Below, piece after piece: positions 50,687 to 63,601 of a stretch of DNA of 64,000 nucleotides (positions are counted from its first letter, which is position 1; every line of letters starts with the position of its first letter). The position numbers and the translations under genes are program-made. This stretch comes from Cyclina sinensis (Eukaryota; Mollusca; Bivalvia; Venerida; Veneridae): positions 6,002,203 to 6,066,202 of the forward strand of contig JAAONU010000009.1 in assembly GCA_012932295.1 (NCBI GenBank), given 5' to 3'. Below the pieces are notes generated by a model. It saw only the letters and a list, made by a program, of their open reading frames with translations, ran no database searches and was not told where the DNA came from.

Positions 50687-53300
50687 AACGAGATTTTGTG
50701 CTTTGCTCAAGACGTTCTATCAGGTAAGTGATATAGTGCCGCCATCTTTTTTTTTTCTTCGATGGTACAATAAATTTAAGACAATATTTAAACTTCTGAT
50801 AAAAGTGGTTTCGTTTTGATATCTTTATGGCTGGACATATTTGTAAATCTAAACATTAGTCTTGTAAATTCTTGTTTGTATTAACATCTCAAGTATCTCC
50901 TAATATTTGTATTTTGTAAGTTTGTATATTACAGGAAAACGAAACACCAAAGAATTTTGTACATGTTATCAATTTCATGCGTAATGAAGTACAGTAAACA
51001 GATTTTAAATCCATTTTAAAGTGAAGTATACTAGGAGATCGCAACATTTTTTTCCGTAACATATATTACATTTAATGGTTCGGGCGTAGCTTTTATAGCT
51101 CACTTTAATATGAAGGTATATTTTGTTTGAGCGTTTCATCGACTTTTCAAATTTTAAATGAGATGTACGCCTAGGCCTAAAATACAATGTAAGAAACCTT
51201 TGGTGACATCGTTTTATTTATCGCCGAAAGTCTTTAGAACCCCAAATCAAAATCAGGCATTGAGGGACACGTCAATTTCAACATTGATATAATAATGCGC
51301 CCGAGCTGGCATTTCCACATATTCGGACAAATATACAAGTGTAATATCTTAATTCGTCGAACATGCTTACCGAAAGCAGATATCGCCTGATGGCTGCCTT
51401 CATACATTGTCTTTGTGTTAACTGTACAATATAAATGCTGAATAATACTTTTAGATTCTAAAATACTAAGCAAGGCAATCGAAATTCCACTGCGTATATG
51501 ACACCACCGCGTTGTGCGGAAAAAGTAGTACAGTCATAAAAAAACAATCTAGAACGTAATTAGCTAAAAAATGAAGAAATGGAAGAATGCTTATATTAAG
51601 CTAATTAGCAAAAGCTTTTCCATAAAGTTATTCAGCTTTGTCCTTACACATATGCTCTACATATATCCACGGTAAAACAGAATTCGAATTTGATTTGATT
51701 CGTTTTCTTTTATTATCGTTTATGTTATTTATGTCTTGATTCTCACGACTGTTTGTTTCAACTTTATATCCTGATAACCCAGGAGTCGAAGGTCAGATCC
51801 CCGCCCCATCGCTTATTTTACAAATTTCATTTCGCATGAGACCTTAACTGAAAACTATCTAATGCCGTTAGACAGTGAATATGAAATTAGTACCAGAAGT
51901 GTCAAGAGGTAGGGACTCTGGGACTAAGCTACTTTATTCATGCTGTAACTATTACGATTGTAATCACTTACCCCAACCCCTACCCCTCCGCCAAGGAAAA
52001 AAAACTAAAACAAAATGAAGATTTTAATCAGTAGAAAAGTTTGATCTATATCAACGAGTACAGAGATACACATGTATAGTCTGTAAGCTCTAGCAAAGGC
52101 TTCCGATTGCGTCAACATTTAAGCCAAATAGCTTCTTCACCTCTCCCTGTTGAAATGTCCCTCCATCATTTTGTCTGTACTATGACAGAACGTAAAGTGA
52201 CCACAGAACGCAGGTAAGTTGCAAAACTATCAGTAGCTAATGTGTTTAATTTGTAATATTCAAGACTTGCAAAAAGTTGAAAAAAGGGTTAACGAATTAC
52301 ACTAACCATTCTGCTTTTGATGATGTTATTTTTTTGCAAGAAATTTAGCCTTGACGACCTTTTTTTATCATTTACTTGTATTATTAAGAAAAGAGAAACT
52401 AGAAAACTTTTGAGGGTACCTTATGTTATATGCTTAAGTTATATGTACCGTCTCCGTTGTCTAGTGGTTTAGGTGTCTGCCTCTTTGTGGACTCGGGAGG
52501 ATAAGTTGGTAGGGGCTTGTAGGGGCCGCCAGCTAGTGAAAGAATGGTGACGGTCTACGTGTCCGTCTATATCACCTGGCATAAAGGGCAAGGGACCGGG
52601 AAGTCAGTGTGTACATGTACAGATGTCTCTAATAAGCCCATTAGGCTGGAGCTGTAAGCAGGGATGAATAATAAACAAGCACTGCACTTCACTTAAATTT
52701 ACTTCACTTTAAACTAATGAACGCATTCTATAGAACTGAGACAATACAAAAAAACACAAGGTATTTTATAAACTCTAACCCGAAACCGTTGTTTAGATGG
52801 CATGATTGATCAATTTTATTGGAAACAATCAAAGGCGGACTGTCTGTAAATGTTTGCTAGCTTGTTTTGTAGTGTTTGGCCAAACAATAAAAACAATGAA
52901 TTTGCTTTTAAAAGTTTGTTTAATGCCAACATGATTGTGTAAAGTATCTAACAGGCACGTGTACGAGTAAACAGACAAGATTTAACGCGACGATATTGCA
53001 CTTTTTTTCCGCAAAGCGTGCGTTAGTTTGAATAAGATTGGAAATATTGAATGATAATGCCATTAAAATTGAATTATTTCTCTACAGAATGAAAATAGTA
53101 TAACATTTGTTTTCAAGAACAATGCTTGAATGAATATTTTACCGTTTTAAGAATAATTGTGAAACATAAAAAAAGACAACCTGTGCCACAGCGAAGGTTC
53201 TAAAAACACTCAGATTTTATTCAGTTCAATTTGACGTTTTCGAAATAGTAGTTGTTCCGTAACAGTTTTTTTGCGTGTGTTTCGAGAAGTTCCGAGAAGG
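50687..53300. other. Host flank upstream of the TMEM45-like gene
   Basis: Mostly AT-rich non-coding. Two strong splice donors (CAG followed by GTAAGT-type sequence) follow short stretches ending at 50723 and 52213; either could close a 5' untranslated exon of the downstream gene. A GCCGCCATCTT motif (reverse of the YY1-type AAGATGGCGGC) lies at 50739-50749. A tRNA-like short repeat is at 52448-52705. No other coding sequence is recognised. Confidence 0.5.
52448..52705 (+). mobile_element. tRNA-derived SINE-like repeat
   Basis: The head, cgttgtctagtggtttagg, resembles a tRNA A box region (compare tRNA-Glu type TCTAGTGGTTAGG). It is followed by about 170 bp of unrelated body, with a tail of cacttcactt-type repeats near 52685-52710. 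A clear B box is not seen, so polymerase III origin is probable rather than proven. Confidence 0.5.
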
Positions 53301-53307
53301 CAGTGGT

Positions 53308-56300
53308 ATGGGGTCATTCGCAGGACACATTGATGAAGGACTAGCGTTCATTTTCCTGGCTCTCTGGTGGATGGTGAATATATTTCGAGAATACATAAAG
53401 GTATGCTGTTGTTGCTGTTTTGTTGTTGTTGTTGTTGTTGTCGTTGTTGTTTTCTCCTAAGAGCTCATAATTATTAACTGTTATATAAAATCAACATTTC
53501 TTGAACACAAACGAATAATCGTTGAGCTAGTTTCATGGAAACTGAGGGAAGATATATAGCAAGGATTAACGAGGAATCAGTTAAAAAAAATTGAAACGCA
53601 CATAACTTGTATCCAAGCGTTTAATCCAGTGTTCCTCCACTGAAATTTGTAAGTATATTTCGAATGAGGGAGTTGACCGATTTTCTAAAACAGACGATGT
53701 AAAAGAACCAGAGTTGTCTCTGGAAAACGATTTCTGTGCTTCATGCACTTTCATCTTCAGTATAAGATCAAAATTTCTAGGGGGGTGTCGTCTCCGAAGA
53801 CAGATTGATAACTTAAACAGAGAAAGCAACGATTTAGTAAACAAGAAATGAAACGCCAGAGAACATTTACACCCCCCTCCGCCCCCCCCCCCCACACCCT
53901 CCCTAAAGTCGCTTTACTTATGCACCTTTTTACAGAATGAGAGACACTTAGAAGAATACGAATCCAAAATATCCTACCCTGTTACAATCAAAGGCAAGAA
54001 AATCCCACTTGAAATATGTTTGAAAATTTTATTTCCTTTAGGAGGTAAGTGATTGATTGATGTTTGTAAAGGAACTTATTTTCAAATAAGCAATGAATTA
54101 TAGAAAAAAATCAACAAAGTACTAACAGGTTCTCAATGTCTTAAGATGAAATCTCGCTGTGACTAGAATGTTAAACGAGCGGATGAATTCAAATGAAAGT
54201 TTTATTCAGAGCTTCATATGTTAAGAAAACATGCAGTAACCATTAAAGCAATGACAATTAAAACCAGTATACAATCAAGTCTTACAATTGATATGCTGAA
54301 AGAATTGCATTAATCTTAAAACTGTTTGCTATGACTTTGGTAACGTGTAAAATATCGAAGTATTCAAGGCGGTAATGCGTCTAAAATGTTTATAGCTCAT
54401 TTTGTTGATCTCAGTCAGAAATGAGACGTTTTGAAATAAGTCGTGAGGGTTTCGAAATAAAACTGGAAATAAGAGTAAAAGAACTGATTAAAAAAAAGAA
54501 ACATGAAATACACCCGACAGTTTTAAACTTTTTATTTCCTTTCAGGTTTCGTAGCTGAAATAATTGATGCAGGGAGCTTCGTTAACAAAGATGGACAATT
54601 TTCGAATCTCTCCGATCTACAGCATACGACAATATACTTCCTGTTTGTCATTCATGGCGTCGCGGACCTACTGAAATATTGTCGTCTGCCGCTTATGAAA
54701 AATGTGGAATATTTTACAATGTCGCTTGCATTCTTCTGGTGAGGTTTTGGGTGTATGTTTGTGAGGAAAAGAATATAATGAAATCATGTCTTTTGTTTAC
54801 TTTAGTTTCTGTAGAAACCATACAACAAATCGATACGGCACCTTATTCAAATTATTTTCAAAGAAAGCAAATGATTAATTAAATGAAATTCAATATCTTC
54901 CATCTATTCTGTTCAGCTCCACACTTTGGTCTAGGTATGGTCTAGTGTTTTAATAAACTAAGAATGCTTTATTAATATTTAGTGGTTGAAAATATATTTT
55001 GTCCAATCGCATTCCTGCATATTTCAAAAATTCATGACATTTTACAGGTTAATCAGTGTCGCATTCTGGTTCCGTTTCTCGGGTTGCAAAAAAAATTTCA
55101 ACCATTAAACCGTTTAGTGTTTATTAAAGCGACTTACTCACAAAATTAAGATGAAAATTTGTTTCTTTAAAATTTAAGAGAAGTTAATATACTATGGAAA
55201 AACACCAATAATATTATGCTTCAATACACAATGAAAACTGAAAAAAAAAGTTTTGATTTCACCAGGATTCGAACCCATGACCTTTCGGTCAGTAAAATAT
55301 AGAGTTACACCACAGAGCCACAGAGACTAGTCATCACGATTAGTCAAAACTAATGATATAAGTTAAGTATCTACCACGTGACTAACGGAGTAAATTTTTT
55401 ACCGATAAAAGTGTGCAAAAACTTTATATTGTGAAACATATAATCTGTAACAGAAATGAGTCAGTATAAGTTAGATATGTTCTTTACAATTACAGCTAGA
55501 ATTTTTAGATGTATCAACATTTTCTTTTTCTTTTTTTTTTTCATCGTCAGCCCATCTGTGAGTCAGTCGCTTTAATACGTATAGATGAAATGAAATTCGC
55601 TTCGACTGCACCCCGCCAGTCTAATTTGATTTCAATAATATGTACTGATGAAAACTAACCTATACATAACAGTAAATAAATTTGAAAAAAAAAAAGATAC
55701 TGAAGTGCGATAGAACAAGGTATGATTTTAACAATTGTTTTATTTTTATCATCTTAATGACGAGAGGTTTGCTAGTTTTAGATATAATCAATGTGTTTTT
55801 ACCCATATAAACCATTACTATACATGTATTTAAAAACTTTCCATTCATTTCTAGGTACGGCACAGCATTTTACTTTCACAGTGCACCAGGGATGGAAAAG
55901 CCGCCTCTGGAAAATCAAATCCACAGGTTAGACGAACTCAAACGCTCCACTGGGTTGAATGTTGAATTTCTGCGTATTTTTTTTATCAGTTAAAAAAAAA
56001 AGATTTTTAAAAGATATGCATATGGTAAAAAATCTTCTTACTCAAGTACCTGTTGTTTGCTGGTTTGCTCCCTTGTTTCCGACAATTATTTTGTACATTC
56101 TGTTTAATAAAGAGTATTTATTTCCTTTTTCAGGTTGCCAATTCCTTTGACGCTCTTGGTTGGTGTAGCATCCATCGTTGAACTTAACCTAAGAAATGCG
56201 GTACTACCACAGTTACTAAGATGTTACTGTGTCCTCACATTAGGAACCTGGTTCACATACGCATCTTTCGTTCTTTTCCTTCCATACCCTTTTCCAGGTG

Positions 56301-57364
56301 TGTATTCAATCAAAAAAGCCATCCTGTTCAAAGCCGCTCTTTGTGTATGAGTGTTTTCTGGTAGTTCAGAATACACAGGTGAACCAGAAACGTTGGGGTT
56401 GTTTTATACGAGAGATCCAGTAATTATGATTTCTTTTCGCGAACAAAATTTCAGTTCGATATGTTGCCACAGTTTAAGTTATGAAGCATACGGCGTTCAT
56501 TCTTAGCTTGTAATGAATTTTTACCAGAACTTTCAATCATCGAATACAATAGCCAATCATGTCAGTCATTTACACTAAATATAGCATTATTTAGAAAGCT
56601 CAAGTCATAAGTGCTTTAGAATAGTGCGTCACATTCCTTCCAAGTTTGCAATTTTAACCAATGAAACTGTTATAAATATCCATTCGGGGTGTTTCCTCAT
56701 TTTCGGTCACAAATTTGATTTGTCCATTTAGTAGGTCAAAAACAGATACCCCGAGAAAAACTTTTTGAGAGCCAGGTGTTTAACTGTTATTATTTGTTGT
56801 TGTAGTTTTTCTTTCTTTCTTTTTTGTAACTAAAATTTTAATAACCCTTTAATCAGTTCAAGTATAACTACATCAAGAAATGAAAAAAAAAATGTTCACG
56901 TTAATCGTATTAAAAATGTATGGATTTGACAAACGAAAGATAGAAAAAAATGCACGTAGGTCCTACGTCATTTGAGGCAACTGGCAGATTTTGTAGTCTA
57001 TTTGTAACATAAGCTGTCAGAACTTTCCTTATCTCTGTGTTACTTTTTTCTACTATAGAACACCGTATATATACCTGAGATTGAAATTTTACATTCTATT
57101 GTAGGGAGTCATCACAATCCAGCTTGGGACCAGTCAGACGAAACAAATGTTCATTTCATCACGGCGGCGTTTGGAATACACCTGATTATCAATATGACGT
57201 TTATAATGACGTCATATACCGTTTGGATTGTGTACCGGAAGTTTAAAATGAGATCTAGTTCTGCAAACATTGAAGATTCAAAGTACAAATACAGTAAACT
57301 AAACAATCTGACTGACCTACAATATTCAGATGATAATTTGAAATATACAGATGACTCCGTTTAG
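53308..57364 (+). CDS. TMEM45: TMEM45-like (DUF716) multipass membrane protein, 6 exons
   Basis: Exons 53308-53400, 53936-54044, 54546-54738, 55855-55926, 56134-56297 and 57105-57364 splice in frame to 296 residues, close to the roughly 275 of vertebrate TMEM45A/B. The start MGSFAGHIDEGLAFIFLALWW matches the family's M-x-x-F-x-GH-x-x-x-G opening, so I prefer this Met over one 11 codons upstream. Further family marks are an HTTIYFLFVIHGVADLL helix, YGTAFYFHSAPGMEKPPLE (like the FYYHVHNRPPLD loop), a GTWF motif in a late helix, and HHNPAWDQ before the last helix. About seven hydrophobic segments are visible. The polar cytosolic tail ends near LKYTDDSV. TMEM45 proteins sit in endosomal or Golgi-type membranes, function largely unknown. 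AATAAA is at 57565-57570. A TTAA-flanked repeat sits in intron 3. The first untranslated exon is not settled. Confidence 0.85.
55124..55575 (+). mobile_element. TTAA-flanked MITE carrying a tRNA-like segment (intron 3 of TMEM45-like gene)
   Basis: Ends are TTAAAGCGACTTACTCAC and GTGAGTCAGTCGCTTTAA, inverted repeats with TTAA outermost. On the minus strand, 55262-55340 looks like a degenerate tRNA: an A-box-like tggctctgtggtgtaac and a B box ggttcgaatcc. A second copy in the opposite orientation lies at 63172-63601. It is non-coding. Confidence 0.75.
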
Positions 57365-60300
57365 ACAAAAGATTCATTTTCGAAAAACAAACAATCCAGG
57401 ATATTGGCAATCCTGTAATCTCTTATTCATATAAAAGCTGTTATCTGTTTGTTTCACAAGGATAAACCTCGAACACTATAACTTGCTTGTAACATATTAA
57501 AAGCGTTTTAGAAAAGCAAATAATGCGTCATGAATTGTCGCCATTATTCGAAGATATAAAAGTGAATAAAGTAAGGATTACAAACATTGACCTATACAAA
57601 GGGTGTAGCTCGGAGATTTTTCAGCTGTTCTCCTGAAGCAAAGTGGTTACTGAAGCTGTGGTCCCCCTCCCTACAGTAATTTTCTTAATGAGAAAAGTAA
57701 AATCACGCATCCTGCAAACTTTGAGTGCATGTAACAATCAGAAACATGTCGTGCAAACACAAATAATAGTCAACAACGTGTATTATTCAATCATAATCAT
57801 TTGTAATTCTTCTTTCTCTGACCCCACAGACTTTCACCGTTTAAGCTTGTTTTCTACTCCATAGCCTTTTTTCTTTTTTAAGAATCGAGTTGTACTCTCG
57901 GCCAAACTGGAGTAAGGTTGGCTAAATCCCTTGTTAATGCACGAGTTTGTAAATGCCATAACACGTATCTTTCTGATGAGCTGAAGTTTTAGAGCAAGAG
58001 ATGTTTACTTAGTATACACATAAATAGATTACTTTTCTAGAGAAATAAATATGATGAATAAATGGAAACATTTTTGTAATGTTACCATGTGTGCGTGTGT
58101 GCGTGTATATATATTTTTTGCCTTTTTGTAATGACATTTTAAATCCTAATAAACAAAAATGTAAGTCGGTCTCGAAACCAAGACTTTACAGTCAGATTAT
58201 GTTTTGCAATAAGCGAAAAAATGTGGTCGGTCATTTCCGAAGGCCCAGTCGTATAGCGTACTGATTTTTTTCCGTTTGAGGCCCTAGTTGGTAACCTAAT
58301 TTTTCCCCGGCCAAAAGTTCATTCACCCCCAATAATCTTGCAATAGTGTCATTTAAAAGTTATAATGAAATCCTGTCATTTCGGCGATAGCGCGCACCTT
58401 TTATCAGTTACGTCATTTTTCGTCAAGACGACAGTCTGAAAGACAATTCGTTTTCTACCCCAAGGTCTTCATCATCCTCAACGGTATTCCTTACGGCAGA
58501 TTGTGCCACTTGAAAACAAGTGCTCTGGGACATCATTATTTTCAATGTTTGTTTAGGTATATGTCCTAGATAACACAAAATGGCATGACTTCGCACTCTT
58601 CTGTCATCATCCGAAATTCCAACATGATGCCATGCATGTCTGTAAAATCCACCATCGGTGCTTCAAAATAAATCAGTGGAACAGCATCATTCGCGGTTAG
58701 AGTTTGCTCATGGCATGAAGATAGTAAAAGGCTTCTGATCCTATCAGTCCCCGAACAAACAACTCCACAAAAAAATAACATGAAACGTAGAAACCCACAG
58801 AAAATTCAATGGTTAATTCTTCGAAACTGTTGAATAAAAGTTAGTTGCTATCGTTACAACGTTAACAATGTATAATATACAAATATTTCAGAGCACTGCT
58901 ATACCGAGCCGACATCACACTTGCTAAGCATATTCTTGGAAATTTTGACTTTTCTCCCTTTCCTGTGCTGACGACATTAACAACAACAATAACAACTTCC
59001 CATTATGACATAGGTTAAGTAATGCTGAGAGTTACCTCACTTTCCTGTATTTACACCATGAGCAAAATAATGGGACATTACTCTTGCTGACTTAAATTTT
59101 GGACAGTTCGAGTTACCTCTGTTTTTTGTATGGATACCATATGCAATATCAAACGACTAGCCTATAACTCTGCAAATACTGGGCGCATAATGTCATATGG
59201 TGAGAAATATTCGTAAACAGTTTGACGAGTAGATACATACAACAGAAGTATTTGATAAATTTTACACACAATAAGATAAAATAAAAATAAGGGGAAATAA
59301 TCAAACAGGCGGATGACCAATTTTACATGCTGGTGGATATTTTCATTTTCGTTTTGGAATTTGCGACAATTTTTTTAAACAAAAACGCAAATTTTAACTA
59401 AATCAAGGGTCATAACTCTGCTAACACTAAATTATGTAGTTTAATAGGGGTTAAGATGTTAATCTTGGACAGTTTAATAAGTTGATTACATCAAAACATT
59501 TTGGACACTTGTGCAAAATTATCTATTCGTCAAATTTTGCATGTCCGGGCTTTTAAGTACGTCTGGGCTAAGGATACTAATATAATTGTGCGTAAAATCC
59601 TTACATTTATACAATACGCCCATCTGCATACATTTTTATAAAAACTGGACTCAAACTCAGAAGGGCAGATAGAGCGAGAGAATCCGTCAGGCCGAAAGTA
59701 GAGGAGAGTGGCCGTCAGGTCGAGATGGACTAGTCTTAGCAAGTATCTCGGTAATAAAAGACTATCAAATTGTATAAAAACATTTGCAAGTAACAGAAAC
59801 GTTAGAATAAAATAAAATAAAAACGTTTGAAAATTTATTTCATTTTTGTGTTACAACGTTACTATTAATCCATATCGAAATACAGAGATGTACAATTTAA
59901 TTAATGTAAGCTTTAGATTTGTGCCACAAACTGTATTCAGGGTAAATCTTATCTAACTCAAGGGTAATAACTAAGCAAATCGAGGGTGCTTACACTTGTC
60001 AAAAACAACAACTGGTAACTCACGTAATGTGTACTAACACTTCTTTGAATATTATGTACTATTTGTGTTTTACTTATAGAGAAATTTACACTATAGAGGA
60101 GGAGATAATGTATTAACTAAGGATCTAAAGTGAGAATTTATCTAGAATAACCCAGGGCACAACATTTCTGTGAACATATGGTGACTGAGGTTGTTATGAA
60201 TTTTTAGATACGCGTACGAACGCTTGGTCAACCTTATCAAAAATACCCCCACCCCAATCCCCAGCCTGGGACTCGGCTCTTGAGCTACATACTTAAATAG

Positions 60301-61780
60301 AATATTAATTCAAAATGATTCTTTTTTACATAGCTTGAAGTTTCGATAAGTCTTCTTTAACCCTTAATATATAACCATTTCCAAATGGCTATTGTTCAAA
60401 TAAAACTGTATTTACAAATTTTGATGAACCACAACGAGGACAAACAATTCGTCTTAACCGGGATTTCGAATAAAACGAAGAAAGGGAGTCAATAATATTA
60501 TATGTTTCATGAAAAGCGTCTAAGTTGTTTGACCTCTAATGTATACACAAGTGATTAAGACATTGATTTTAAAGCTGATGGGGCTTAAACCGCTGCAAAC
60601 TTTAGTACGAACGCGGTTGTTATATTTTTCTCTGTATTTTCATGTTTTCACATTTCTTTAAATGTTATAATGTAATTTTTATACGTAGAAAAATATACAT
60701 TATAGCTCAAAAAGACGCTTTTCTTGAAACATATAATATTTCTTTATACGTGTAACTGTCGAAAAAAAAAGAGAAAAAATCATGCAACTTTTATTCAGGA
60801 ATTACATTTTGGTAAAGACGTCTGAATAGTATATCATAGCCTTTTTATTTATTTTTTTTTTATTGAAATTTCAAAATCGCACAGTCCAACAACCGACAAA
60901 AAGGAACTATAGGAACCAAACAGATCATGTATTTATTTCTACTTCATTGTTCATCGTTAATAGCAATATAACATTAAATAATATTCTCTGTCACAGGATC
61001 AAAATTATGAATTTATCTACGCAAAGCACTTATTGTATTGGAAGTTAGAAATAGTAGAAGGCTGAAAAACTGTTCTGTCATTCCTTCGCATTAACTCATT
61101 GAGAGAACATAATAAGAATTACAAAACGAACAACAACAACAAAAGAATATGAAAGTAAGAAATTCTTTCAACAGAAGCTTATTGTCATAATTACCATTCA
61201 TATATTTTTTTATTTACTGTTTTGGTGTAAGAAGTCCAAAATATTATATCACCATCAGATTTTTTTTTAGAACGACCCATTGCCTTCTCATTATCTGCTG
61301 CTTGATCACTGCGCATGCGCTGATAAAAATCACACGAAACGATAAGTTATTTCTATTAATGCTTATTCATTCTATATAAATTATCATGTATCATAATAAA
61401 CATTTGGTGTAAGTTTTCCATACACGATCATACTTGAAAATCACAATTGAGAAAAAAAGACCTGAATATGTGGACGATTCTATTGGGCTTCAAGCCAATA
61501 TGAAAGTCTTACACCAAGTAAAAGGTTCAATATGATCTCGTGTGACCTACACTTAAATGTTTGTTTGCAAACAAATATTTGCTTGTGCAAAAATGCGTTT
61601 TAACTTTCTGGCTAAAGTAAATATACTGTGTTTGAAAGCAATTTTATTAGATGTTCGTTACAATTTTGGATGTATGAAGTTCAAAAATAGTTTTAAAAGA
61701 ACACAACAAAAGTTATCATCAGTTTTCAAAGAAGTCTAGTTTGACCTTTAAATTGCTTCATTGCTTTAAGTCTTGGCATC
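57365..61780. other. Host intergenic DNA, no gene recognised
   Basis: 3' UTR of the TMEM45-like gene to about 57590, then AT-rich sequence. Open frames are short and show no recognisable protein motif. No tRNA, rRNA or clear transposon was seen. There is a short GT-rich stretch at 58085-58110. Confidence 0.5.
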
Positions 61781-62010
61781 TTAACCCATTAATGCCTAAC
61801 GTCTACAAAATTAGACATAGGCAAACAGTGCAGACCTAGATCAGACGCCGCAATACGTCACGTCTGATCAGAGTCTACACTGTTTGCCTAAAGGACTGTC
61901 TTCCCTTAGTAGAATGAATTTGAAAATTTATACCAGAAAACCCTTTTAACTGAAAATGGACTCATCCAACTAAGAAGGATGGCACAATCCATTAGGCATT
62001 AATGGGTTAA
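61781..62010. mobile_element. Complete 230-bp TTAA MITE
   Basis: TTAACCCATTAATGCCTAA at one end and TTAGGCATTAATGGGTTAA at the other form a near-perfect terminal inverted repeat with TTAA outermost. A second inverted pair lies inside: gcaaacagtgcagacctaga with tcagagtctacactgtttgc (about 61822-61890). A partial relative is at 144-300. It has no coding capacity. Confidence 0.85.
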
Positions 62011-62086
62011 GAAGATTATATAATGCATTCAGTTTATACTAGAATTTGTAAACATTATTGTAACAATTTCTGTACCATTGGGTGAA

Positions 62087-62090
<4 letters not shown>

Positions 62091-62133
<43 letters not shown>
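62091..62133. repeat. (CT)n microsatellite
   Basis: About 43 bp of perfect CT dinucleotide repeat, followed by atgcatgcat. Confidence 0.97.
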
Positions 62134-62135
<2 letters not shown>

Positions 62136-62431
62136 GCATGCATGACCATGTTTCTGCTTACAGTTTGTGTTGCTTAATCTGTTTTGATAAATTTTCGAAA
62201 GCAATCATTATTACTTGATATGCCATAATAACTATATTTGTGCGTAAAACACTGTTCGCTCTCAGTATATCTCGTGTATTACAGCATTACTAAATCGATC
62301 AAGTTTGTAGTTCTACTTAAATACAAATTTCTACCTTCACATTCACAGACAAACAGCCTAAGAAAACAAAGCCAAAATCAAGCAGCAATATAAAAAAACA
62401 TAATGGAACATTTCATAAAGAGTCTATTCTT

Positions 62432-62590
62432 ATTGAATTTCTAAATATTCCAGCATCAATTGAAAAAAAAAGATTTCATTGTATTTCTAAATATTCCAGC
62501 ATCAATTAAAAAAAAAAAAAAAACATTTTATTGTATTTCTAAATATTCCAGCATCAATTTAAAAAAAAAGAAAGAAAGAAAGAAAAATTG
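62432..62590. repeat. Three-unit tandem repeat with growing A tract
   Basis: The segment atttctaaatattccagcat plus caatt occurs three times about 47-52 bp apart. Each unit is followed by an A run of different length, the last ending in (GAAA)n. Confidence 0.85.
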
Positions 62591-62749
62591 AAACATGCTG
62601 ACTTCAGTATTGACATGTTATAAGTAGTTGATATTGGCCTTCAGTTGTCATCATGTGGTTTAAATCTTACAATTCAGCAGCTTAGCCTGTCACAAAAGAG
62701 CCCATTTTGCAATTAATTCTAATCGTTAAATATAATATAATACATACAG

Positions 62750-62819
62750 TATTGACCATTCACTATTAACTGTTAAAATTTTAATACGTTTGAACGTATT
62801 GATATGAGAATGGTCAATA
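62750..62819. repeat. 70-bp inverted-repeat element
   Basis: Perfect 12-bp arms TATTGACCATTC and GAATGGTCAATA enclose about 46 bp. Those contain a second palindrome, AATACGTTTGAACGTATT, at 62783-62800. It could be a very short MITE or a cruciform-forming relic. Confidence 0.6.
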
Positions 62820-63171
62820 AGACATGAACATAGAATACACAACTGACCACAACGGGTCAAACTCGATCAACGGGTAACCAAAACATTATTACATTAGTTT
62901 ATACCAAACTGCATTTCAATGTTTCTATAAAACTCTAAAAGGCTAAAATGGAAAATAGAGTGGTTTAATAAAAGGAGAGCTATTCACATGATCGGGTATT
63001 TGGCTGTTCTGGAAGTACTGCTTAAAGTCCTAGGTAATGATTTTAGTCTTTGTTTACAGGAAAACTGAACTGTTTAACTTAAAGTTTAGTACAAGGCACT
63101 GAACGCGAAAGAATTCAAGCAAAGTGGCAGGATATTAAGCATTTGTTGAAACCGATGTATTGCTGGTAAGC

Positions 63172-63601
63172 TTAAAGCGACTGGCTCACAGATGGGCCAC
63201 CAATGCATAAAAAGAAAATGTTTATAAATATAGAAATTGTTGTTATTGTCGTGAAGAACATATCTAAACAATGTTATTGTCTCATTTTTAGTCAAAGAAA
63301 CTCATCACAATATAAAGTTTTACACACTTTTATCAGTAAAAAATTTACCCCGTTGGTCACGGGGTAGATACTTTACTTTTTATTATTAAATTTGACGAGC
63401 GATATTAATTTTCGTTTATGTTCTGTGGGTTTAGATCGCCGCTCTTAATTTATTTTACTGGCCGAAAGGGGTTCGAATCCAGGTGATTTCATTTTTTTAT
63501 TCTTCAGTTTTCACGGTGAATAGAAGCAAAATATTACGTTTTGTCCATAGTATATTAACTTCTCTTTGATTGTAAAGAAAAAAGTAAGCTAAACGCTTTA
63601 A
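63172..63601 (-). mobile_element. Second copy of the tRNA-bearing TTAA MITE
   Basis: Starts TTAAAGCGACTGGCTCACAG and ends in a decayed gtaagctaaacgctttaa. It shares with 55124-55575, in reverse complement, the blocks ccatagtatattaacttctct, ggttcgaatcca near 63474, and the aaactttatattgtga-type segment. It is more diverged than the first copy. Confidence 0.65.

Noticed and set aside
53575..53895. 104-codon minus-strand open frame starting with poly-Gly
   Set aside because: It is a translation of a C-rich run in the TMEM45-like intron 1, with no support.
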